A stretch of 61,412 bases of DNA. Origin: Pseudomonadales bacterium. Lineage in GTDB: Bacteria > Pseudomonadota > Gammaproteobacteria > Pseudomonadales > JAHRWD01. Below, one piece after another: positions 39,321 through 46,810 of the stretch; positions within the stretch are counted from its first letter, which is position 1; each line of letters begins with the position of its first letter. The stretch spans positions 1 to 61,412 of the forward strand of contig JAESUM010000093.1 in NCBI GenBank assembly GCA_016763075.1, written 5' to 3'. The notes under the pieces are model-generated. The model saw only the letters and a list, made by a program, of their open reading frames with translations. It was not told where the DNA came from and did not search any database. The position numbers and the translations under genes were made by a program.

Positions 39321-40058
39321 ATGACTCAATCAGATCAAACTTCCGCTGCATCCCGACCAGAAACACCTCAATCCAAAGAGCTTAAGCCCAAAGGTATTAA
39401 GGCAATGGTACTGGAGATCGATATTATCTCTGATGTGCTGTGCCCTTGGTGTGTGATTGGCTACAAACAGCTTGAAAAAGCCTTGGCTCAAATTGATGAG
39501 GCGGTCAGTGTGAAAATCCGTTGGCAGCCATTCCAGCTAGTGCCAGATTTACCACCAGGAGGCCAAAATACTGCTCAGCGTATTCAGCAAAAATATGGTA
39601 TGACTGCAGAGCAAAACGCGGCATCTCGAAAGCGGCTTACGGAGCTTGGCAACTCGTTAGGGTTCGATTTTAACTACACCGACGATACTCGTTCATACAA
39701 TACGTTTAATGCGCATCAACTGCTGCATTGGGCTGGCGGCCATGGTTTGCAAACCGAACTAAAAATGGCGCTTTTTACGGCTTCGTTTACCGAGCATAAA
39801 GCGATTGATGAAATCGACGTATTGGTTAACGTTGCCCAAAAAGTTGGGTTAGATGGTAATAAAGCACGTGAAATATTAGATGAACAAATTTATGCAGAAG
39901 CGGTGAATAATATGAGTGCGCAGTGGCGCAATAACGGCATTAGTAGCGTGCCGGGTTTTGTGTTTAATCAAAAATACCTGTTGTCCGGTGCTCAACAACC
40001 AGAAGCCTTTACAAGCTGTATTGATAAGCTTATTTCAGAACAGGCCGCTGACAGTTAA
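39321..40058 (+). CDS. DsbA-family oxidoreductase (FrnE-like)
   Basis: A 245-aa thioredoxin-fold protein with CPWC (in DVLCPWCVIGYKQLE) near residue 45, and GVPGFVFN-type SVPGFVFNQKY with the cis-Pro loop near the end. Absence of a signal peptide and FrnE similarity suggest a cytoplasmic thiol oxidoreductase. The first 30 residues are Ser/Pro/Lys-rich; an internal ATG at 39405 (MVLEIDIISD) would match the usual family start and may be the true one. The stop codon is inside a 9-bp tandem repeat. Confidence 0.8.
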   Translation: MTQSDQTSAASRPETPQSKELKPKGIKAMVLEIDIISDVLCPWCVIGYKQLEKALAQIDEAVSVKIRWQPFQLVPDLPPGGQNTAQRIQQKYGMTAEQNAASRKRLTELGNSLGFDFNYTDDTRSYNTFNAHQLLHWAGGHGLQTELKMALFTASFTEHKAIDEIDVLVNVAQKVGLDGNKAREILDEQIYAEAVNNMSAQWRNNGISSVPGFVFNQKYLLSGAQQPEAFTSCIDKLISEQAADS

Positions 40059-40081
40059 TTGGGTTAATTGGGTTAATTGGG
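40055..40081 (+). repeat. Three tandem 9-bp repeats at the DsbA-family stop
   Basis: TTAATTGGG three times in a row; the first copy holds the TAA stop. Copy-number change would be a slippage event downstream of the stop and so neutral to this protein. Confidence 0.85.
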
Positions 40082-40160
40082 TTGGAGTGGCTTCATCTGT
40101 TGTGCGTACGCTCCCCGCTTTAGCCTATTTTTTATACCGATAAACCGAACCAAAACAGCC

Positions 40161-40586
40161 ATGCCAAAAACAAAGATAAAAACAAAAAAACTAAACCGCT
40201 GTCATTGTGATACTGGGCTTGCCTTTAGTCAGTGTTGCCAGCCGATACTGACACAAGCTGCTCCAGCACTGAGCCCATTGGCTTTGATGCGCAGCCGCTA
40301 TTGCGCTTATGTTTTGGCAGATGAGCCGTATTTATTAAAAACATGGCATAGCGATACTCGGCCGCAAACATTGGACCTTGAGCAAAGCCAGCAAAAATGG
40401 TTACGTTTAAAAATTATTTCGACTGAGTTAGGTCAAGCCAACGAAGAAACCGGCGTGGTGGAATTTGTTGCTACCTTTAAAGTAAACGGCCGAGCCGAAC
40501 ACTTACGTGAACGCAGTCGTTTTGCACGCCAAAACGGCCAGTGGGTTTATCTTGATGGTGTTCATGATGGCGCATCCTCAGGCTAA
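40161..40586 (+). CDS. YchJ-like SEC-C protein
   Basis: A 141-aa protein starting at the ATG at 40161 (28 codons inside the longer frame from 40077). The N-terminal RCHCDTGLAFSQCCQPIL is a zinc-binding SEC-C/UPF0225-type cysteine motif, and the rest (LMRSRYCAYVLADEPYLLKTWH, cited as LMRSRYCAYVLADEPYL) matches the YchJ family. Role unknown; linked in relatives to nucleic-acid or protein handling. Confidence 0.85.
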   Translation: MPKTKIKTKKLNRCHCDTGLAFSQCCQPILTQAAPALSPLALMRSRYCAYVLADEPYLLKTWHSDTRPQTLDLEQSQQKWLRLKIISTELGQANEETGVVEFVATFKVNGRAEHLRERSRFARQNGQWVYLDGVHDGASSG

Positions 40587-40650
40587 GTTTTGCCATAAAA
40601 TCTGCAATAAAACACTGTGTGATAGAAATGTGATATTTACGTGATGGGTG

Positions 40651-40707
40651 AGTGATTTCCTTACGCGATAGTGGAGTTACCCCATTTAACTCGTTTAGGA
40701 AATCACT
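40651..40707 (+). promoter_or_regulatory. Hairpin that hides the ribosome site of the first spondin-domain gene
   Basis: AGTGATTTCCT (40651-40661) pairs perfectly with AGGAAATCACT (40697-40707), whose last base touches the ATG at 40708. The right arm contains the AGGA ribosome site. A nested 6-bp stem GAGTTA/TAACTC (40674-40679 with 40687-40692) and an ACG/CGT pairing make the 57-base element compact. It could act as an RNA thermometer, translation attenuator or protein-binding site; function is not shown by sequence. Confidence 0.55.
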
Positions 40708-41427
40708 ATGAAGACTTCACGTATTGCTGCTTCGGCATTGGCAATGAGTGCGCTACTGCCGCTTACTGCATCTGCACAAGATCTGAGTGTTACCGTCACC
40801 AACCTTACTCACGGTATTTATTTCACGCCTGTACTTGTGGCTGCCCACGAAGACGGCACACACCTGTTTCAACAAGGCCAAGCCGCTTCAGCTAGCTTGC
40901 AAGCCATGGCCGAAGGTGGTTCTTTAGCGGGCTTGGTTACCGATGTTATCAATGCCAATGGAACCTATTCTGAAAACCCCGCAATGGGCATGTTGGCACC
41001 TACTGCCAGCACAACCACAACGTTAAATACTGACGGCACAAGCAATACGTATTTGTCTGTTGTTGCCATGATGTTGCCAACCAACGATGGCTTTATTGGC
41101 TTAGATTCAATTGCCATTCCTACTGAAGCTGGCACCTATACATTTTTGCTTAATGCTTACGATGCAGGCACAGAAGCGAATGACGAGCTTCTGAACCCTG
41201 GTGCTGGCGGCGCTCCTGGTGTTGCGGGCATTCCTGGTGCACCAGGCGGTGATACAGGAACCGGCGGAACCGGCGCGGCCGGTGCAGACAGCAATACAAT
41301 GGTTCATATTCATCGTGGCGCATTGGGTGATACCAACGCAACCGGTGGTACAAGCGATCTTGATAGCCGCATTCACCGCTGGTTGAACCCAGTGGCTAAA
41401 GTTGTGCTGACAGTCAGCAACCCATAA
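40708..41427 (+). CDS. Exported spondin-domain protein with collagen-like segment
   Basis: A 239-aa exported protein. A signal peptide ends near TASA|QD (residues 1-23). The mature part is a spondin-N-type fold (VTVTNLTHGIYFTPVLVAAHE, cited as VTNLTHGIYFTPVLVAAH; LQAMAEGG; later VHIHRGALGD and the RIHRWLNPVAKVVLTV end). Six consecutive Gly-X-Y triplets (residues 165-182, GAG GAP GVA GIP GAP GGD) form a collagen-like insert. It is upstream of a lipoprotein paralogue and preceded by a hairpin that occludes its start. Surface or periplasmic role; ligand unknown. Confidence 0.8.
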   Translation: MKTSRIAASALAMSALLPLTASAQDLSVTVTNLTHGIYFTPVLVAAHEDGTHLFQQGQAASASLQAMAEGGSLAGLVTDVINANGTYSENPAMGMLAPTASTTTTLNTDGTSNTYLSVVAMMLPTNDGFIGLDSIAIPTEAGTYTFLLNAYDAGTEANDELLNPGAGGAPGVAGIPGAPGGDTGTGGTGAAGADSNTMVHIHRGALGDTNATGGTSDLDSRIHRWLNPVAKVVLTVSNP

Positions 41428-41445
41428 CTATTGGAGGAAATGACG

Positions 41446-42144
41446 ATGAAGCCTATGATCAAAAAAAGTTTGGTTTCGGTATTAGCCCTCGGTTTGTTGG
41501 TGTTGGTGAGCGGTTGCGATAACGATAACGATAACGGAGCAGGGCGTTACGAAATCAGTGTAACGAACCTTAGCAATAATCAGCCTATGTCACCGCCTGC
41601 CTGGGCGTTTCATGATGAGGATTATATGGGCTGGGAAATTGGCAGTGCAGCGACAGCTGGCCTTGAAATACTTGCTGAAAGCGGCGATGCGAGTTCGTTT
41701 GTATCAGAAGCTAGGAACCATGCTGCAGTTTATACGCAGCGTGCTGCGGACGAAATGGTCTTGCCTGGGCAAACGCAAACGTACACCGTGGCCTTTCGCC
41801 ATGATGGTGGCTTACAATTCACGCTAGCCACTATGTTGGTCAATACCAATGACGCTTTTGTGGGGGTCAGCGGTGTTAAAATCAGTGATTTGGCGACGGG
41901 TGAAGAACGTACATATATGGCGCGTGCGTATGATGCCGGTACTGAAGAAAACCTTGAAACTGCGGCAACCATTCCTGGCCCTGCTGGTGGTGGCGAAGGG
42001 TTTAACGCAGCGCGAGAAGCATCGGATAAAGTCAGTATGCACAGTGGTGTAGTGACCAACTCTGATGGGCTTAGCAGCTCGGCGTTGGATCAATCACACC
42101 GGTTTGATAATCCGGTTGCACGGGTTGTTATTCGCCACTTATGA
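41446..42144 (+). CDS. Spondin-domain lipoprotein
   Basis: A 232-aa lipoprotein paralogue of the preceding gene. The lipobox is VSGC (Cys about residue 22) in LGLLVLVSGCDNDNDN, the start being the ATG at 41446, eight bases after GGAGG; an ATG at 41440 is too close to that site. The spondin-type body reads YEISVTNLSNNQPMSPPAWAFHDEDY, cited as ISVTNLSNNQPMSPPAWAF, and ends RFDNPVARVVIRHL. The Gly-rich insert is shorter (PGPAGGGEG). Nine Asp/Asn residues follow the lipidated Cys as a spacer. Confidence 0.8.
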   Translation: MKPMIKKSLVSVLALGLLVLVSGCDNDNDNGAGRYEISVTNLSNNQPMSPPAWAFHDEDYMGWEIGSAATAGLEILAESGDASSFVSEARNHAAVYTQRAADEMVLPGQTQTYTVAFRHDGGLQFTLATMLVNTNDAFVGVSGVKISDLATGEERTYMARAYDAGTEENLETAATIPGPAGGGEGFNAAREASDKVSMHSGVVTNSDGLSSSALDQSHRFDNPVARVVIRHL

Positions 42145-42229
42145 TACGTACCCTGAGTTCAAGTAATAAGTAAGCGTTTACACAGGGTAAGTTTCGGCGG
42201 GAGCTATGGCGGAAACTATCGCGAGTAAC

Positions 42230-42256
42230 TTTGGCGGGTACAATGTATTCGCCAAA
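42230..42256 (+). promoter_or_regulatory. Inverted repeat upstream of the response regulator
   Basis: TTTGGCG (42230-42236) and CGCCAAA (42250-42256) with a 13-base spacer, 61 bases before the regulator start. It may be a binding site for the regulator itself or a weak terminator of the lipoprotein gene (a T-rich stretch follows). An imperfect AGTTTC/GAAACT repeat lies at about 42190-42217. Confidence 0.4.
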
Positions 42257-42317
42257 ATTGTTTTTGTAGCGTGGTTTTTCACTGCGCTGCTAGAGCCGCT
42301 GTAATCCAAGGGATTGT

Positions 42318-43034
42318 ATGAAATATAAAGTACTCATTGTCGAAGATAACGCCGAAATAGCCGATTTAGTGCAGATGCACCTGCGGGATATTCATTGCGA
42401 ATCTGATATTGCTGCAGATGGTGGTACAGGTGTTTCGATGTTCTTAGCCGGAAACTATGATCTTGTGGTGTTGGATCTCATGTTGCCGGTAGAAGATGGT
42501 CTTTCGGTTTGTCGTAAAATACGAGCCGAACAGGGCTATGTTCCAATACTGATGCTAACCGCAAAATCTACCGAGCTCGACCGCGTATTAGGGCTTGAAG
42601 TTGGCGCAGACGATTACCTTACAAAACCCTTTAGCATTCCAGAATTAATAGCACGTGTTAAAGCGTTGTTTCGCCGAGTAGAAGCGATGAGCGCAAAGCC
42701 TGCGCACGCTGTATTGGATGATCAGTTACAGTTTTCAGGCATGTCGATAGATAGCGCCAAACGCCATGTATTGATCGATAATAAAAATATTACCCTGACG
42801 GCGAAAGAGTTTGACCTGCTGCTGCATTTTGCCCGAAATCCGGGCCGTGTGTATTCTCGCGTTGACCTGCTTGACCAAGTATGGGGCTATCATCACGAAG
42901 GATACGAGCACACCGTTAACTCCCATATCAACCGTCTTCGCGCAAAAATAGAACAAGACCCAACCACGCCGGTTTATATCAAAACGGTGTGGGGTGTGGG
43001 TTATAAAGTTTCTGATGATATTGCGGATACCTAG
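42318..43034 (+). CDS. OmpR/PhoB-family response regulator
   Basis: A 238-aa two-component regulator. The receiver domain (1-115) has the phospho-acceptor Asp in DLVVLDLMLP, plus conserved Lys in DDYLTKPFS. A winged-helix DNA-binding domain ends at the typical TVWGVGYKVSD. It is 82 bases upstream of its histidine kinase. Spondin-domain genes lie directly upstream on the same strand and could be its targets. Confidence 0.93.
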   Translation: MKYKVLIVEDNAEIADLVQMHLRDIHCESDIAADGGTGVSMFLAGNYDLVVLDLMLPVEDGLSVCRKIRAEQGYVPILMLTAKSTELDRVLGLEVGADDYLTKPFSIPELIARVKALFRRVEAMSAKPAHAVLDDQLQFSGMSIDSAKRHVLIDNKNITLTAKEFDLLLHFARNPGRVYSRVDLLDQVWGYHHEGYEHTVNSHINRLRAKIEQDPTTPVYIKTVWGVGYKVSDDIADT

Positions 43035-43116
43035 GTTTTTACGAGCTGCCTTGTAATGACTAATAAGTATTAAACACCTTTATACATAATACATTTTGAT
43101 AAGCAGGTAATGAATC

Positions 43117-44622
43117 ATGTTACGCACACTGTATGCAAAACTAGCGATGGTCTTGTCGTTGCTGCTCATTGCAATTGGTGCAATTTACATGGCAGTCAGT
43201 CTTTCGGTCACTCAGCAGCATAATGACGAAGTGAGCCAACGGGTCAGCAGAGACCTGGCCAAAAACTTAATCATGGATCGCAATTTGGTGGCTCAAGGTC
43301 AGCTTGATGAAGGTGCTCTTCGGGACACTTTCAACATGTATATGGTGATCAACCCCAGTATCGAAATTTACCTGCTAGATCTAAAAGGGAAAATTTTATC
43401 CCACTCAGCAGACCCCGGGAAAGTGAAACGCACTGATGTGTCACTTGCACCCATTGACGATTTTTTGGAAAAAAACCTCTATCCATTATTGGGTGATGAC
43501 CCTCGTAGCCATGACCGGCAAAAAGCATTTTCTGTAACTCCGGTACCCAATGCGAAAAATCCTGAAGGTTATCTTTATATTGTATTACAGGGCGAAGAAT
43601 ACGATTCGATAAACGAAGCCGTAAGAGAAAGCTATTTATTGTGGCTCAGTAGTTGGGCTGTTGCCGGTAGTTTAATGTTTGGGTTGCTAGCTGGCTTACT
43701 ACTGTTTTATTTTTTAACGCGGCGCCTGCGCCATTTAACACAGATGATGGAGCGGTTTAAAAACTCTGACTTTAGTGAACATAAGAGTTACAGGAATAAA
43801 ATAGGTGATGATGCTTTGAGCGAGCATCATCAAAAAAATATAGATACCAAAAGCAATGATGAAATTGACCGTTTAGGTGATACCTTTGATGCAATGGCGC
43901 AGCGTATTATGGCCCAACTACAAGCCATTACAGAACAAGATAATAACCGCCGTGAATTAATCGCTCAGGTTTCCCACGATTTAAGGACACCATTGGCCTC
44001 ACTGCGAGGTTATTTAGAGACGTTAAAAATTAAATCAGGTGAATTATCTGAGGAACAGCAACAGCGTTATATTGATATTTCATTACGCCAAAGCGAGCAT
44101 TTAACGGATTTGGTTGGCGAGTTATTTGAACTGGCTACATTAGATGCAACGGAACAACTGGCGCATATCGAACCCTTTGCGGTTACCGAACTAGTACACG
44201 ATGTCTGTCAAAAATTCAGTTTAGATCTTGAAAATAAAAGAATTTCGCTTGAGGTCACATTGGAAGAAGGCATACCGTTTGTATTGGGTGATATTGCTTT
44301 AATTGAAAGGGTGCTAGAAAACTTGCTTGAAAATGCGATTCGTCATACACCGGAAGAAGGCGCAATAAACGTGGTGGTTAAAAAAGAAAATTCCCAGGTT
44401 TCAGTCTCGATCAGAGATACCGGTATCGGTATTAAAACCGAAGAGTTGCCGCGTATTTTTGATCGCTTTTATCAAGCTGAAAACGCACACCGCGAAGGGC
44501 AGCATGTGGGTTTAGGGTTGGCAATTGTAAAGCGTGTTTTAGAGCTTCACCAAAGTACTATTTCTGTTGATAGTAAGTCAGGCCAGGGTGCGGAATTTTA
44601 CTTTCATTTAAACGCGGCTTGA
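43117..44622 (+). CDS. Sensor histidine kinase with HAMP
   Basis: A 501-aa inner-membrane kinase. Two membrane segments (about 7-29 and 172-198) flank a periplasmic sensor domain. A HAMP linker follows (about 200-270) with an unusual Lys/Asp/His-rich stretch. The phospho-acceptor His is in VSHDLRTPLASLRG, the N box in ENLLENAIRHTPEEG, and the G boxes in RDTGIGIKTEELPRIF and GLGLAIVKR. Its partner is the upstream regulator. Input signal unknown. Confidence 0.93.
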   Translation: MLRTLYAKLAMVLSLLLIAIGAIYMAVSLSVTQQHNDEVSQRVSRDLAKNLIMDRNLVAQGQLDEGALRDTFNMYMVINPSIEIYLLDLKGKILSHSADPGKVKRTDVSLAPIDDFLEKNLYPLLGDDPRSHDRQKAFSVTPVPNAKNPEGYLYIVLQGEEYDSINEAVRESYLLWLSSWAVAGSLMFGLLAGLLLFYFLTRRLRHLTQMMERFKNSDFSEHKSYRNKIGDDALSEHHQKNIDTKSNDEIDRLGDTFDAMAQRIMAQLQAITEQDNNRRELIAQVSHDLRTPLASLRGYLETLKIKSGELSEEQQQRYIDISLRQSEHLTDLVGELFELATLDATEQLAHIEPFAVTELVHDVCQKFSLDLENKRISLEVTLEEGIPFVLGDIALIERVLENLLENAIRHTPEEGAINVVVKKENSQVSVSIRDTGIGIKTEELPRIFDRFYQAENAHREGQHVGLGLAIVKRVLELHQSTISVDSKSGQGAEFYFHLNAA

Positions 44623-44628
44623 TAGCTT

Positions 44629-44958
44629 TTAAACAGGTAAACGTATAGCAGCTAAAATTAAAAAAGCACCGTTTATCAGCGCAAGCATGATGGGAAATGT
44701 TGAGGGTTGTTCTTTTTTTATAATGCCGATTACAGCCAGTACAAAGCCCAAACACAGAAATGACAGCAGTGTAATAATGGCGATGGCCAAACCATTGTAA
44801 CCGTAGTAGTCGCCCTGTGGGTTAAGCAGTTTTATCGCAGCCATCGCGACAGGTAAACTCACTAAATTGCATACGGTAGCGGTGATTGAAAAAAACGGCT
44901 TTTTATCTGGTGTGACAGTATTATTTTTCATTGTTTTCATTGTTTTCATTGTTTTCAT
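44629..44958 (-). CDS. Small hypothetical membrane protein
   Basis: About 109 aa with three predicted membrane segments (FFSITATVCNLVSLPVAMAA, cited as FFSITATVCNLVSLPVA; LAIAIITLLSFLCLGFVLAVIG, cited as LLSFLCLGFVLAVIG; LALINGAFLILAA). Four ATGs at the N-terminus (44958, 44949, 44940, 44931) come from a 9-bp tandem repeat encoding Met-Lys-Thr; the TTG start at 45006 lies inside the hairpin terminator and is rejected. No family recognised. It converges with the kinase gene, six bases apart. Confidence 0.65.
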   Translation of the reverse strand: MKTMKTMKTMKNNTVTPDKKPFFSITATVCNLVSLPVAMAAIKLLNPQGDYYGYNGLAIAIITLLSFLCLGFVLAVIGIIKKEQPSTFPIMLALINGAFLILAAIRLPV

Positions 44959-44960
44959 TG
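44925..44960 (-). repeat. Four tandem 9-bp repeats at the start of a small membrane protein
   Basis: TTTTCATTG four times (minus-strand Met-Lys-Thr codons). Each unit supplies a start codon, so repeat-number change would keep frame and add or remove three residues. Confidence 0.9.
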
Positions 44961-44988
44961 TTGTATTTAAAAATCTGGATTTCTTAGT

Positions 44989-45018
44989 AAAAAGCCAGGG
45001 TTTCAACCCTGGCTTTTT
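44989..45018 (-). terminator. Terminator downstream of P450 gene 1
   Basis: A 13-bp stem AAAAAGCCAGGGT/ACCCTGGCTTTTT, loop TTCA (or nearly closed), ending 20 bases past the P450 stop. It can serve both strands. Confidence 0.88.
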
Positions 45019-45038
45019 TATTGGTATTGCTTAAAAAC

Positions 45039-46346
45039 CTACCAAGGGTGTACTTGAACAGGTAGATCAGCAAAGCCATTTACAAATGTCGAGTGACTAC
45101 GAACAGGCTCACCAACTACTTCTACGAAACGGAAGCGTTTCATGATTTCTTCCCATGCGATACGCAACTGCATTTCTGCTAAACGGTTACCCATGCAACG
45201 GTGAATACCAAAACCAAACGAGAGATGCTCGCGTGGACGTGCGCGATCAATGATGAAGTCATAAGGGTTGTCGATGGAATCTTCATCGCGGTTTCCTGAA
45301 ACATACCACATTACAACCAGTTCACCCTTCTTAATCTGCTTGCCAGCAAGCGTAGTGTCCTTAAGTGCTGTACGCGCCATGTGAGTTAGCGGTGTCTGCC
45401 AACGAATGATTTCAGGAACCATTTTAGGGATCAGATCAAGGTTGTCGCGCAATTTTTGATACTCTTCTGGGTTTTGGTTCAGTGTGTGCACACCACCAGA
45501 AAGTGAGTTACGAGTCGTATCGTTGCCGCCAACAATCAACAGCATCAAGTTGCCTAGGAATTCCATAGGCTGCAAGTTACGAGTCGCTTCGCCGTGAGCA
45601 AGCATGGAGATCAAATCATTGCTCGGTGGCGCGTTAACACGCTCATTCCACAGTTTGGTAAAAGCAGGTAAGCACTCTTCACTTAAGATACGGAACTGCT
45701 CTTCTTCGGACTCAACGATATCGTCGATACCTGGTCGTGATGTAGCTACATCGGACCAGTACGTCAGTTTATGGCGTTCTTCAAACGGGAAGTCGAAAAG
45801 AGTAGCCAGCATTTGTGTGGTTAACTCGATCGATACACGCTCAACCCAGTTAAAGGTTTCGCCAATTGGTAGTGCATCCAGAATACCTTCCATTCGTTCA
45901 CGAATAATAGGTTCCATCAATGCTAGGTTGGTGGGTGCAACTACGCCTTGAACAGTACGGCGCTGATTGCCGTGCTCAGGTTCATCCATTGCGATGAAGC
46001 TCGTGGTGCTTTGTAGCGCTTCACTTTGGTTGAAGATAGTAATTCGTTTGTCTGAAGAATAGGTCGCGTGGTCGGCTTCGACCGTCATGATGTCTTTGAA
46101 TTTAGTGACAGACCAGAACGGACCGTTGATGGAATCTTTACAGTAATGAACAGGGTCTTCTTTACGTAAACGGTCGAAAAAGCCCCACATGGTGCTGGTG
46201 TGGAACAACGCAGGTTGAGATACGTCGATTTCATCCAGCGGCACGCTCATTGGGTCGCGGCCATACATGTTGTTTGCAAGTGTTTCAGTTTGTTCGATGA
46301 TCTTCGCGGTTACGCCGCTCTTATCAAATACGGGTGAGCTACTCAT
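45039..46346 (-). CDS. Cytochrome P450, CYP153-like (copy 1)
   Basis: A 435-aa P450 of the CYP153 type, expected to hydroxylate terminal positions of alkanes or fatty-acid chains in the cytoplasm. I-helix GGNDTTRNS at residues 273-281, ExxR at Glu312-Arg315, heme loop FGFGIHRCMGNR with the heme ligand Cys384. Leading MSSSPVFDKSGVTAKIIEQ differs from its siblings. AGGA precedes the ATG. No ferredoxin or reductase is beside it, unlike classical CYP153 operons. It has a private upstream region with a perfect inverted repeat and three direct repeats. Confidence 0.9.
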   Translation of the reverse strand: MSSSPVFDKSGVTAKIIEQTETLANNMYGRDPMSVPLDEIDVSQPALFHTSTMWGFFDRLRKEDPVHYCKDSINGPFWSVTKFKDIMTVEADHATYSSDKRITIFNQSEALQSTTSFIAMDEPEHGNQRRTVQGVVAPTNLALMEPIIRERMEGILDALPIGETFNWVERVSIELTTQMLATLFDFPFEERHKLTYWSDVATSRPGIDDIVESEEEQFRILSEECLPAFTKLWNERVNAPPSNDLISMLAHGEATRNLQPMEFLGNLMLLIVGGNDTTRNSLSGGVHTLNQNPEEYQKLRDNLDLIPKMVPEIIRWQTPLTHMARTALKDTTLAGKQIKKGELVVMWYVSGNRDEDSIDNPYDFIIDRARPREHLSFGFGIHRCMGNRLAEMQLRIAWEEIMKRFRFVEVVGEPVRSHSTFVNGFADLPVQVHPW

Positions 46347-46390
46347 AATTCAAGGTCCTGTTAGAGGTTGTTATCAGACTCGAAGGTTTA

Positions 46391-46408
46391 GTATCAAAGG
46401 GTTGATAC
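46391..46408. promoter_or_regulatory. Perfect inverted repeat upstream of P450 copy 1
   Basis: GTATCAA-AGGG-TTGATAC, centred about 53 bases before the start. The form suits a dimeric repressor or activator site. Confidence 0.5.
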
Positions 46409-46532
46409 GCTTTAGCGTCAGTGTGCGAACAATCAGCTGATCCTTCATCTAACAATCCCTACTACACCGGCAGATCGAGATAATAATAGGTATGAAGGGT
46501 TTAATAAAGGATATAGATAGAAGGGTTTGATA
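46397..46532. repeat. Three AAGGGTT-type direct repeats upstream of P450 copy 1
   Basis: Related 11-13-base elements at 46397-46407 (AAGGGTTGATA), 46494-46506 (GAAGGGTTTAATA) and 46520-46532 (GAAGGGTTTGATA). The latter two are 26 bases apart, about 2.5 helical turns. The first overlaps the inverted repeat. Candidate regulator-binding sites. Confidence 0.45.
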
Positions 46533-46741
46533 TAAGCATGTGGCAACTACGAAGCTCCCATGGCCTGAGAAAGGCACTGGCGTCAAACCCAAAATGCTAC
46601 TCTCAGATAATTCAGCCTCATGATGACGGATAACGCGGTTGAATGGGGTGGGGCGGCGTAGTGCGGAGTAGTTCAGCCAGTGGGGCGAGTGGCGTACAGG
46701 GTGCAGGATGTTGGGGTTTATGACGTTGGGGTTTATGAAAA

Positions 46742-46776
46742 CATCAGCTCATGCGGAGTTACCGCATGAGCTGATG
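46742..46776 (-). terminator. Hairpin downstream of P450 gene 2
   Basis: Perfect 15-bp stem (46742-46756 with 46762-46776), loop AGTTA, 35 bases past the stop of copy 2. Lacks a clear T tract on the minus strand. Confidence 0.65.
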
Positions 46777-46810
46777 CAGGATCAAAATATGTTGCGGACT
46801 AAATTACGGC

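Larger units (their letters stand above)
46347..46810. other. Intergenic region upstream of P450 gene 1
   Basis: Holds the control elements of copy 1 (inverted repeat at 46391-46408; three AAGGGTT-type repeats) and the hairpin terminator of copy 2 at 46742-46776. A 14-base near-exact repeat (GTTGGGGTTTATGA, 46710-46723 and 46725-46738) is also seen. No gene of its own. Confidence 0.75.
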
